Assembly: GCA_044224215.1 (NCBI GenBank)
Contig: JBGAKX010000001.1
Span: 1 to 64,000 of the forward strand
DNA length: 64,000 bases
DNA from: DAOMFM01 sp035429825
GTDB lineage: Bacteria; Acidobacteriota; Blastocatellia; UBA7656; JADIYM01
Direction: 5' to 3'
The position numbers were made by a program, and so were the translations under genes. Each line of letters begins with the position of its first letter. Positions within the stretch are counted from its first letter, which is position 1. Of this stretch, positions 28,117 to 35,579 are shown one piece after another. Below the pieces are notes generated by a model. The model was not told where the DNA came from. It saw only the letters and a list, made by a program, of their open reading frames with translations, and ran no database searches.

Positions 28117-28707
28117 ATGTTCTCCCGAGTGCTTCTCCGCCGACTCTTCGGCCTGCTGATGCTGGGCGCGGCCGCCGCGGTCCCCTTCACGGGACCTGGC
28201 GACGTCACCGCTTCCGAAAAGGGTGCGTTTGGAGGCTTTACGGGTGCGCCGGGCGAGGACACCTGCCGACATTGCCACAAGACGTACGCGCTGAACATTC
28301 CGGTTGGCACGATCAGCGTCGACGGTTTTCCCGAGACATATGTGCCCGGTGCGAGCTACGAAGTGACGGTCTCCCTGGTCAGCACCAGCGGCATCGACTG
28401 GGGGTTTCAGGCGACGGTGCTCACCGAGAAGCACAAACGCGCGGGCAAGTTCTTTCTGACCGACCGGGAGCACACGAAGGTCGTAACGGGAGTGTTTCTG
28501 CAGGATCGCATCTACGTCGAACAGACGAAGAAGGGTCACTACGACGATCAACGCGGCGGCGCGTCCTGGACGTTCACGTGGCAGGCGCCAAAGACGGCCC
28601 GTGGCGCATGTACGATCTATGTCTGCGGGAACATCGGCAACGACAACGGCAAGCCGAGCGGTGATTTCATCCTGTACACGGACAGGACGGCCGTTCCCGC
28701 GACCTAG
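28117..28707 (+). CDS. Exported protein with a CxxCH motif and a Reeler/choice-of-anchor-like domain
   Basis: About 196 aa from ATG 28117. A hydrophobic leader (LLRRLFGLLMLGAAAAVPF) is followed by GAPGEDTCRHCH, a CxxCH haem-c type motif. A beta-rich domain then runs GFPETYVPGASYEVTVSLV...WGFQATVLTEKHKRAGKF, as in Reeler-like or choice-of-anchor V domains, where this Cys-rich entry sequence is recurrent. A single haem is possible but not proven, because the motif is conserved in the family in a structural context too. It is transcribed divergently from pruA and ends 6 nt before the convergent anti-sigma gene. Confidence 0.75.
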   Translation: MFSRVLLRRLFGLLMLGAAAAVPFTGPGDVTASEKGAFGGFTGAPGEDTCRHCHKTYALNIPVGTISVDGFPETYVPGASYEVTVSLVSTSGIDWGFQATVLTEKHKRAGKFFLTDREHTKVVTGVFLQDRIYVEQTKKGHYDDQRGGASWTFTWQAPKTARGACTIYVCGNIGNDNGKPSGDFILYTDRTAVPAT

Positions 28708-28713
28708 CCCGGT

Positions 28714-29958
28714 CTAGTTCGGCTTCACAACCGTGACGACGATGGTCGCCTTGCGCGCGCGATCCTCGAGCTGTCGCCGCTCGCGTGCGGGCGACTCGCC
28801 GGCCGTCTTGCTCTTGGCGCTGGCGTCCTTGTCGCCGGCGGCCCGCTCCTCGTCGTCGAGCTCGTCGAGCCGTGCCGATATGTCGACGCTCGACTGGGTC
28901 TCGGACTTCACCGTGCCGAGGCTCTTGATCCGAGCGAACGCACGGTCAAACGCCTCTGCCGGAACCTCGACCTCGATCGTGACCGAGTCCTTGTCCTGCT
29001 TGGACTGCACCGCCCCGCGCCGCGTCACGTGGCCGTTGGCTGACCGCGCCTCCGCGTCGATGCGACTGGCGACCGAGTTCAGATCGCTCGATTCGAGCCG
29101 CAACACTGCTCGCCGTATCTGGTTTGGTCCGGCGTTCGCGCGATTGCCGGGTTTGCGTGCGGCGATCGTCGACGGTTGCGCCTGGCCGACTGCACGGCCG
29201 CCGCCGGCTCCGGATTCCGTTCGCGCCACTTCGTTCTTCTGGTCCTCGGCGGCGGCGGCGAGTTTCGGAGGCTCGGCGGGCGCAGGCGCGGGTGCTGCCG
29301 GCTCGGCGGACACAGTGCCGGTCGTCGCAGCGTCCGCAGTGACCGGCTCGGACTCCTTCTTCAGGTCTCGCTCGTCGACCGGTGTGTCCTGCCGCTTCTC
29401 CTCCACCGCGGGCGCAAGTCCGTCATTACCCTCCGCAGGAGGCGGTGGCGGCGGCGTCGCGGGCTGTTCCGCACCAGTGACCGGGCCATCCGGCGATGCC
29501 TGCCGCGCGTCCCCGTCAGTCGTTTCGGCCTTGCTGGAATTCGTCGCCGTCGCCGCACCCGGCTGCGCAATCTTGCCGTCCTCGCGAGCAGCAGTCACCG
29601 GCGCCGGGCTCTGGGCCTTCTCGGACATGAGACGGGGGACGACGATAACCGCCGTGACGCCCGCAACGAGAATCAGCGCTGCGACCTGGCCCCATCTGCT
29701 CGTAATTGCAAGCCACGAACTGGGCTTCTTCGCAGGTTCGAATCCCGCCGTCGCAAGCAGTTCCTGCGCCGACGGCAGACTGACGGGCTCGGGCGCCGGC
29801 CACTTTGCGAGCGCGCCCGACACGGCCCTGAGGTCGTTGACCGTGGCCCGGCACTCCGCGCAGCCGACGATGTGCTCGGCCACGCGGCCGCGCTCGATCG
29901 GATCGAGCTCCCCGTCGAGGTATGCCATCAACAGCTCTGGATTCGTATCGCAGTTCAT
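28714..29958 (-). CDS. Membrane anti-sigma factor with zinc-finger and DUF4349-like domain
   Basis: A 414-aa predicted regulator of the adjacent ECF sigma factor. The N-terminal zinc-binding anti-sigma domain reads LLMAYLDGELDPIERGRVAEHIVGCAECRA (His and two Cys). A single membrane helix (VAALILVAGVTAVIVVP) is followed by a long low-complexity Pro/Ala/Glu-rich linker and a periplasmic domain (about 265-414) like DUF4349: RAVLRLESSDLNSV..., VEVPAEAFDRAFARIKSLG and a basic coiled stretch. The periplasmic domain is the likely sensor. It starts 29 nt after the sigma gene, as expected for a co-transcribed pair. Confidence 0.85.
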   Translation of the reverse strand: MNCDTNPELLMAYLDGELDPIERGRVAEHIVGCAECRATVNDLRAVSGALAKWPAPEPVSLPSAQELLATAGFEPAKKPSSWLAITSRWGQVAALILVAGVTAVIVVPRLMSEKAQSPAPVTAAREDGKIAQPGAATATNSSKAETTDGDARQASPDGPVTGAEQPATPPPPPPAEGNDGLAPAVEEKRQDTPVDERDLKKESEPVTADAATTGTVSAEPAAPAPAPAEPPKLAAAAEDQKNEVARTESGAGGGRAVGQAQPSTIAARKPGNRANAGPNQIRRAVLRLESSDLNSVASRIDAEARSANGHVTRRGAVQSKQDKDSVTIEVEVPAEAFDRAFARIKSLGTVKSETQSSVDISARLDELDDEERAAGDKDASAKSKTAGESPARERRQLEDRARKATIVVTVVKPN

Positions 29959-29987
29959 ACTCGTGAACCGTTCACCTGATGCTGCCG

Positions 29988-30596
29988 CTAAGCGGTCGGC
30001 GACCGCAACTCCACAACCTTGCCGCCATCCGAATCATCGGATCCCGCGCCGAGGATCGGCCCGAGCAGCCGCTTGAGCTCGAGCTTCCCTCGAAAAATCC
30101 GCGACTTCACCGTACCGATTGCCACACCCGTCACCTCGGCGATCTCGTCGTAACTCAACCCCTGGTATTCGCGAAGCAGTATTGCCTCCTTCTGGTCCGC
30201 GTCGAGCGCTTCGAGCGCGTTGGCGACGAGCACGGCCTCTTCCCGGCGCGACGCATTGTTCTCGGGCCCCGGCCCGTCCGCCACGACGTCGATCGTCGAG
30301 CCGTCCGGCCGTTCGAGCGGGTCCGACACCTTGAAATCCGCCCGCCTTGCCTCGCTCGCGCACTGATTGAAGGCGATTCGGTAGAGATATGTCTTGAACG
30401 AAGCCTCCATGCGCCAACTCCCCCGTGACCGAATGAGCCCCAGAAAGACTTCCTGCGTCAGCTCTTCGGACCGCGCCTGGCTTCCCATCCGCCGGTAGAT
30501 GTACTGGTAGATGGGCCGCGTGTAGCGGTTGTAGAGCTGCTCGAACGCCGTGTCGTCGCCGCCCTGAAAGGCGGTCATCAACTCCTCGTCGGTCAT
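29988..30596 (-). CDS. ECF RNA polymerase sigma factor
   Basis: A 202-aa extracytoplasmic-function sigma factor. Region 2 (about 10-80) shows FEQLYNRYTRPIYQYIYRRM and EELTQEVFLGL. Region 4 (about 130-180) shows LDADQKEAILLREYQGLSYDEIAEVTGVAIGTVKSRIFRGK, a clear helix-turn-helix. It is followed by its membrane anti-sigma gene, so it is probably held inactive until an envelope signal arrives. The promoter should lie between its start and the hairpin after the dehydrogenase gene; such operons are often self-activated. Confidence 0.95.
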   Translation of the reverse strand: MTDEELMTAFQGGDDTAFEQLYNRYTRPIYQYIYRRMGSQARSEELTQEVFLGLIRSRGSWRMEASFKTYLYRIAFNQCASEARRADFKVSDPLERPDGSTIDVVADGPGPENNASRREEAVLVANALEALDADQKEAILLREYQGLSYDEIAEVTGVAIGTVKSRIFRGKLELKRLLGPILGAGSDDSDGGKVVELRSPTA

Positions 30597-30667
30597 GCAG
30601 GGCCCCCGGGTGAGCTCACGGGTAGTATCGTGGAAGTGCGAAGAAAGTTCCGACGCAAGGACGAGAA

Positions 30668-30700
30668 TCTCCCGCGGCGGCTCGGAGTCGCCGCGGGAGA
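30668..30700 (-). terminator. Rho-independent-type terminator of the amino-acid dehydrogenase gene
   Basis: Perfect 12-bp arms at 30668-30679 and 30689-30700, extendable inwards by three more pairs, lie 6 nt beyond the dehydrogenase stop on the minus strand. The stem is followed on that strand by TTCTCG, a poor U-tract. Confidence 0.7.
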
Positions 30701-30705
30701 CACGA

Positions 30706-31911
30706 TCAGGCTATGCGAGGACGCACGATCGCGGTAGCCGCGTGGCGCGGCATGATTCCTTCGGATCGCGACAGGTCGTGAATGGCAGGCATGTTCTTGG
30801 AGACTGCCGTCAGTATGCGCGCCACCGCGCTCGGAATTCGCAGCTGGCCGAGCGGCCGCTGCAGTTCCGCCCACCCCTCGGCGCCGCCGATGACGCCGCC
30901 GCAGTTCACGATGTAGTCGACGCCGACGATGATGCCGCGTTCGTGGCACCGCTCCTCGGCCTCGAACGTGAGCGGTCCGTTCGCCGCCTCGAGGATCAGC
31001 TTTGTCTTCAGCTCGCTCGCAAGGTCGGCATCGACCGAGTTGGTCCGCGCCGCCGGCACGAGCACGTCCGTCTCGTACGAAAACAACCGCTTGAGCTCGC
31101 CACGGCCTCGGTGCACTTCGACACCAGGCTGATCCGTGTCGATCACGGACTTTCCTGCGTCTCTGAGTGCGTGAAGTTTCGACAGATCCAGGCCGTCCGT
31201 GTGGTACACGACGCCGCCGTAATCGCGGCCGGCGTCCGGCAGGTCGCTCACGGCGACGACGCGAACGCCCTCCTGATCGACGAACCTTGCAAGTGCCGCA
31301 CCGACGTTCCCAAAGCCCTCGATCGCCATTCGCGAGTTCTCGATCCGCTCGAGACCGGGGACGAATCCGCCCTCAACGAGCAACCGGAACGAGTGCAACA
31401 CGCCGAGAGCCGTCAGACCGAGCTGGTCGAGCGGTATGCCGCCTGAACGTCCGATCGAGCGGCCGCTCCGCTCAAAGATGATGTCCATGTCGCGTTCGTC
31501 GGTGCCCATGTCCGGCCCGGGAATGTAGTCCGTGTAGGGCGCGATACAGTCCGCGTACCATTCGATCAGCGCGCGCCTCTTGTCGGATCCCTGCGGAAAG
31601 TCGGCCGGGTCGGCGACGATTGCAGACTTTGCGCCTCCGTGAGGAATGAGCGCCGCGGCATTCTTCCACGTCATGGCCCGCGCGAGCTCGTAGACCTCGC
31701 GCGGCTGCACGTCGGACGCGAAGCGGCACCCGCCGATGGCCGGCCCGCGCGAGATATTGTGCGACACGTAGATCGCGGAAGCCCCGATATCGGGATTCTC
31801 GAACCGCACGATCTGCAGCGGTCCGAACTCGTCGACATCCGACCCGACGATTTCAGCCGGATCGAGAACGGTGCCGAGCGTAACGGCGTGCGCGGGATCG
31901 GCCTGGGACAT
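30706..31911 (-). CDS. Glu/Leu/Phe/Val dehydrogenase family amino-acid dehydrogenase
   Basis: A 401-aa NAD(P)-dependent oxidative deaminase. The substrate domain has GPAIGGCRF and the catalytic-Lys segment PHGGAKSAIV; GPDMGTDERDMD follows. The cofactor domain shows AIEGFGNVGAALAR, and the end has VDYIVNCGGVIGGAEGWAEL, closer to leucine or valine dehydrogenases than to glutamate dehydrogenase, though specificity cannot be read safely. The start is ATG 31911, with GGAGG five bases upstream; the longer frame would begin inside that site. It ends at a strong hairpin and appears monocistronic. Confidence 0.88.
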   Translation of the reverse strand: MSQADPAHAVTLGTVLDPAEIVGSDVDEFGPLQIVRFENPDIGASAIYVSHNISRGPAIGGCRFASDVQPREVYELARAMTWKNAAALIPHGGAKSAIVADPADFPQGSDKRRALIEWYADCIAPYTDYIPGPDMGTDERDMDIIFERSGRSIGRSGGIPLDQLGLTALGVLHSFRLLVEGGFVPGLERIENSRMAIEGFGNVGAALARFVDQEGVRVVAVSDLPDAGRDYGGVVYHTDGLDLSKLHALRDAGKSVIDTDQPGVEVHRGRGELKRLFSYETDVLVPAARTNSVDADLASELKTKLILEAANGPLTFEAEERCHERGIIVGVDYIVNCGGVIGGAEGWAELQRPLGQLRIPSAVARILTAVSKNMPAIHDLSRSEGIMPRHAATAIVRPRIA

Positions 31912-32021
31912 ACACACCTCCAAAGAGTGGACTCAGGTGACCGAGGGAACCGGCGAAACTACCGTTCACAGTTGCGGTTCGTCAAGAGTCGCGTGCCGGC
32001 GGGGGGACGCGGCGCTTTCGG

Positions 32022-32666
32022 TCAGCTCCGGCCGAAGATGCGGTCGAGACGCGCGACCTCGCGGCTGCGGACCTCGTCACACAGGTAGTCGAGCTTCTTG
32101 ATGCCTCGCAGCGTAGAATATGCGGTCTCCAGCAACTCGACGATCTTGTCCTTCGAAAACAGCCCGACGGCCACGCGCGCCGACTTCAGCGCGACGCCGA
32201 TCAGCGACATCTGGCTGATGTGGTGCGTGAACTGGAGGCTCTCGATGATCATCTCGATCTGCTCGAGGCGCTCGTCGTAGTTGTCGAGGTCCCGGTATGC
32301 GACTTCGTACTCGGACTCCGAAAACTTCAGCGGGGTGCCTGCCTCAAGCAACAATTCGGCTATGTCCCCGTCGAGTTTGTCCGTGAGCGAGTGTAGGTCG
32401 AGCAGTCGCGTGAGCCCGGTATAGATCTCCTCGCCCAACAGTCCGCGGAAATGGCCCGTCACCCTGCGAAAGCTCTCGTTGCGCTCAGTGAAGTCGCGGG
32501 CCGAGTAGATCTCGGTGGCAAAGAATTCCGTAAACGGGCCGAATTCGTCCGAGAGCCTCAAGTCGCGAAAGTCGCGCTTGAGCCTTCGTACCTGAAATTC
32601 TTGTACAGCTATCTTTGCCTGGTCGAGGGAAACCGAAGGAGCGGCCTTGGTCGACGCGTCGTCCAC
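32022..32666 (-). CDS. FFLEELY-motif family helical protein
   Basis: A 214-aa, almost entirely helical, soluble protein. The segment FTEFFATEIYSARDFTERNESFRRV matches the family motif (FFLEELY followed by a ...DFxxRDxxFxRV pattern), and a later LLDLHSLTDKLD agrees with the LHALSExLD stretch of that family. The function of the family is unknown. The start is GTG 32666 without an obvious ribosome-binding site. It is transcribed divergently from the polyamine module with 138 bp between the starts, so shared regulation is possible but unproven. Confidence 0.7.
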   Translation of the reverse strand: MDDASTKAAPSVSLDQAKIAVQEFQVRRLKRDFRDLRLSDEFGPFTEFFATEIYSARDFTERNESFRRVTGHFRGLLGEEIYTGLTRLLDLHSLTDKLDGDIAELLLEAGTPLKFSESEYEVAYRDLDNYDERLEQIEMIIESLQFTHHISQMSLIGVALKSARVAVGLFSKDKIVELLETAYSTLRGIKKLDYLCDEVRSREVARLDRIFGRS

Positions 32667-32735
32667 GATTCAATGCTACCCAAGCCGCAACGCTCGCGCA
32701 ACAGGTGGTGATTGCACTTGTCAACAACGGGTCCA

Positions 32736-32757
32736 TGTCGCATTCTGTGTCGCATTC
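32736..32757 (+). repeat. Direct repeat TGTCGCATTC x2 upstream of the polyamine operon
   Basis: Identical 10-mers at 32736-32745 and 32748-32757 (12-bp period) lie in the divergent gap, 48 bp before the AdoMet decarboxylase start. This resembles a two-site recognition element for a transcription factor, but no consensus is recognised. Confidence 0.45.
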
Positions 32758-32804
32758 GGAGACGGCCGATTGATCGCGCGCCAGACCCAGTTGACTCGGG
32801 AGAC

Positions 32805-33179
32805 ATGTCCCCAATCGTAGGAAAAGAATGGGCGGTCGATGCCGGGGGGTGCCGGCCCGATGCGCTACGCGATCTCGGCGTGATCGAAGCGCTGTTTGCG
32901 CGAATCGTCGCCGAGCTCGGGCTCACCGCCGCGAGCGCGCCGGTGTGGCACGTCTTTCCCGAGCCGGGCGGCATCACCGGGATGCTGCTGCTGACCGAGT
33001 CGCACCTCGTCTGCCACACGTATCCCGAACACGGTGTCGCGACGTTCAACCTGTATTGCTGCAGCGCGCGGCCTGACTGGCCGTGGCAGGAGCGGCTCGA
33101 GCAGTCGCTGGGCGCGCAGCACGTCCGAGTCCGAATGCTGTCGCGTGGCGCAACGGTCGAGGAGCTGGCGGCGCGATGA
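32805..33179 (+). CDS. speH: S-adenosylmethionine decarboxylase proenzyme
   Basis: A 124-aa pyruvoyl enzyme making decarboxylated AdoMet, the aminopropyl donor for spermidine synthesis. The self-cleavage site is Glu 65-Ser 66 within TESHLVCHTYPEHG (Ser becomes the pyruvoyl group); the downstream FNLYCC contributes the catalytic Cys. Length is normal for the short bacterial/archaeal class. The start is ATG 32805 behind GGGAG. It is the first gene of the run and overlaps the DUF4178 gene by 4 nt, so the donor is made in step with the membrane-bound synthase downstream. Confidence 0.9.
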   Translation: MSPIVGKEWAVDAGGCRPDALRDLGVIEALFARIVAELGLTAASAPVWHVFPEPGGITGMLLLTESHLVCHTYPEHGVATFNLYCCSARPDWPWQERLEQSLGAQHVRVRMLSRGATVEELAAR

Positions 33180-35098
33180 CCGTGACGACGGCAAACTGTC
33201 CCTCGTGCGGCGCGCCGATCGCGTTCAAGGTCGGCTCGTCGATCGTCGTCATCTGCGAGTTCTGCAATTCGGCGGTGGCCCGGACCGACCGGGACGTCCG
33301 CGACCTCGGAAAGGTCGCGGACCTGATCGACACACAGTCGCCGCTCGCCGTCGGCGTCGAGGGCACGTTCGAAGGGCGGCGTTTCGTGCTGACCGGAAGG
33401 GCGCAGAATGCGCACTCGGCAGGCGGTGTCTGGGACGAGTGGTACGCGACGTTCGGCGACGGGCGCACGGGGTGGCTGGCCGAGGCGCAAGGCCGCTTCT
33501 ACATGACCTTTCCGCAGGCAGTTCCTCCAGGCTCGCAGCTGCCGAGCCTGCACGGGCTCAAGCCCGGGATGCACGGCCCGCTGCCGGGCGCGTCCGGCGA
33601 CTTCGTCGTCAACGAGATCGGCGCCGGTCGGCCCGTGGCCGCCGAGGGCGAGATCCCCTACGAGCTCGTTCCGGGCCAGGAGTTCTGGTTCGCCGACCTT
33701 TCGGGCGCCGGAGGCTCGTTCGCGACCGTCGACTACAGCGATGCAACGCCCGCGCTCTACGCGGGTCGCGAAGTCACGCTCGCCGACCTCGGCGTGCGAG
33801 CGCAGCGCGACACGTTTGGCGAACGCGAGCGGCACGTCGGCGCCGCACGATTGACGTGTCCGAACTGCGGCGGTCCGATGGACCTCAGGGTTCCGGACAC
33901 GGAGCGCGCGACCTGTCCGAACTGCAACGCGCTGCTCGACGTCAACCAGGGCAACCTGAAGTATCTGCTGACGCTGCAGTATCGCGGGACGCCCATCGTC
34001 CCGCTCGGAACCGAGGTCACGTTCGACGAGGGCCGGCAGATGCTGGTCGGGTACATGACGCGATACTGCGTCGTCGACGGCACGACGTATCCGTGGGACG
34101 AGTACCTGCTCTATTCGGCCGAGCTCGGGTTCCGCTGGCTCGTGCACGACACGGGTCACTGGTCGTACGTGGTGCCGATCTCGCCCGGCGAGGTGTTCGA
34201 CGGCGAGATCGTTGCCACATACCACAATCGCCAGTTCAAGCAGTTCCAGGCCGTCACGGCGTACGTCAGTTCGGTGTACGGCGAGTTCTACTGGCGCGTC
34301 GCGGAGGGCGAGACGGTCTATGCGAAGGACTACGTCAATGCGCCCGAGATCCTCTCGAAGGAGATGACGTCGAGCGAGGTCGCTTGGTCCCACGGTACGT
34401 ACATGTCGCGGGAACAGGTCGCCGGGATCTTTGGCGTGTCGCCCGATACCCTGACGGCTCCGTCGACGATCGGCATGGCGCAGCCGAATCCGCACGTCAA
34501 CCGCTGGAAGCCATGGGCCGCTCTTGTACTGATCGGTCTGATCGTCGGCCTTGTCGCACTGATGACTGGCGCCCGGCGTCCGGTCTTCAGCAAGGACTAC
34601 GTGCTGCCGGCGCTCGACTCGGCAACCGGGACACAGGTCGTCTTTGCCGATGCCATCGACCTGCAGAACTACCAGAACATCCGCGTGAAGATGAGCGCGC
34701 CGGTCGATAACACGTGGGCGTACGTCGAAGGCGACTTCGTGAGCGAGGAGACGGGCCTCGTCCAGAACTTCAGCGTGCCGATCGAGTACTACCACGGCGT
34801 CGAGGACGGCGAATCGTGGTCCGAAGGCTCGGTGGAAACGACGACGTTTCTATCGGCGCTTCCCACGGGACGGTACACGCTGCGGCTCGAGGCGCAATGG
34901 GAGCGGTGGCAGCAGCCACTCTCGGTTTCCGTCGAGGTGGAACAGGGCGTGCCGCGTGTTCTCTATTTCTTTGTCCTGATGGGAATACTGCTTGGCGGGC
35001 TCGCGCTGGCGTTGCTTGTGCGCTCGTCGTTCGAGAAACGGCGGTGGGCCGAGAGCATGTTTACCGTGGTCGACGACAGCGGTGACGACTCTGACTGA
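33176..35098 (+). CDS. DUF4178 domain membrane protein with two zinc ribbons
   Basis: A 640-aa protein. Zinc ribbon 1 is Cys 8/11/27/30; a second CPNCGG...CPNC pair lies at about 222-247. Two beta-rich DUF4178-type domains follow the ribbons, the second with YMTRYCVVDGTTYPWDEYLLYS and WSYVVP. Two membrane helices (about 443-462 and 606-626) flank an extracytoplasmic beta domain. DUF4178 genes co-occur with AdoMet decarboxylase, spermidine synthase and DUF350 in PspA-linked envelope-stress clusters, although no pspA is here. The biochemical role is unknown. The start overlaps the decarboxylase stop (ATGA). Confidence 0.85.
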   Translation: MTVTTANCPSCGAPIAFKVGSSIVVICEFCNSAVARTDRDVRDLGKVADLIDTQSPLAVGVEGTFEGRRFVLTGRAQNAHSAGGVWDEWYATFGDGRTGWLAEAQGRFYMTFPQAVPPGSQLPSLHGLKPGMHGPLPGASGDFVVNEIGAGRPVAAEGEIPYELVPGQEFWFADLSGAGGSFATVDYSDATPALYAGREVTLADLGVRAQRDTFGERERHVGAARLTCPNCGGPMDLRVPDTERATCPNCNALLDVNQGNLKYLLTLQYRGTPIVPLGTEVTFDEGRQMLVGYMTRYCVVDGTTYPWDEYLLYSAELGFRWLVHDTGHWSYVVPISPGEVFDGEIVATYHNRQFKQFQAVTAYVSSVYGEFYWRVAEGETVYAKDYVNAPEILSKEMTSSEVAWSHGTYMSREQVAGIFGVSPDTLTAPSTIGMAQPNPHVNRWKPWAALVLIGLIVGLVALMTGARRPVFSKDYVLPALDSATGTQVVFADAIDLQNYQNIRVKMSAPVDNTWAYVEGDFVSEETGLVQNFSVPIEYYHGVEDGESWSEGSVETTTFLSALPTGRYTLRLEAQWERWQQPLSVSVEVEQGVPRVLYFFVLMGILLGGLALALLVRSSFEKRRWAESMFTVVDDSGDDSD

Positions 35099-35119
35099 TA
35101 TGCACGGGAGGGAACCGGA

Positions 35120-35302
35120 TTGCTGAACAAGATTGGACTCGTCTTGGGTGCGCTTGCAATTGTCGTCTATGCGGTCGTGTCGTTCACCGGCACCGAATTC
35201 GGCGATCCGCAGCGCGAAGTCGTACCAGCAGACGTCCGCCAATCGCCCGGCGGATACAGGTCGTTCCATTTCTGGCACTCTGGCTATCACGGAGGCAAAT
35301 AG
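35120..35302 (+). CDS. Small membrane protein of the polyamine module
   Basis: A 60-aa protein with one N-terminal membrane helix (IGLVLGALAIVVYAVVSF) and a short exposed tail rich in aromatic and Gly residues ending FHFWHSGYHGGK. It starts at TTG 35120 behind GGGAGGGA, and the DUF350 ATG follows its stop codon directly, so it is clearly part of the operon. Comparable tiny proteins occur at this place in related clusters; the function is unknown. Confidence 0.75.
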   Translation: MLNKIGLVLGALAIVVYAVVSFTGTEFGDPQREVVPADVRQSPGGYRSFHFWHSGYHGGK

Positions 35303-35530
35303 ATGTCTGAGCAGCAGATCGCAGTCTTCATCGGGCACCTTGTCGCGGCGTTCGCGTTCGCCATGATGGGTCTCGTCTTCTTTGCCGTCGCGTTCTGGAT
35401 CATGACCAAGGCGACCCCGTTCTCGGTTCGAAAGGAGATCGAGGACGATCAGAACGTGGCGCTCGGCATCATCCTGGGTTCGGTGATCATCGGGATCGCG
35501 ATCATCATCGGCATGGCGATCCAGGGCTAG
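35303..35530 (+). CDS. DUF350 (YjfL-like) small membrane protein
   Basis: 75 aa with two membrane helices (about 8-33 and 49-72) separated by a short charged loop (KATPFSVRKEIEDDQN), the pattern of a DUF350 repeat; longer family members carry several. GGAGG lies seven bases before ATG 35303. DUF350 proteins are linked to polyamine and PspA clusters (YjfL in E. coli lies near a glutathionylspermidine synthetase-like gene). It may act as a membrane partner of the synthase downstream. Confidence 0.82.
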   Translation: MSEQQIAVFIGHLVAAFAFAMMGLVFFAVAFWIMTKATPFSVRKEIEDDQNVALGIILGSVIIGIAIIIGMAIQG

Positions 35531-35579
35531 CGCTCGCGAAACGGCGGACCCGTGGTCGCGTTTCGACGAAGTGTCCGTT

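Noticed and set aside
29735..29755. T-arm-like GGTTCGAATCC on the plus strand
   Set aside because: It lies inside the anti-sigma gene (minus strand) and no acceptor stem or anticodon arm fits around it; chance match.
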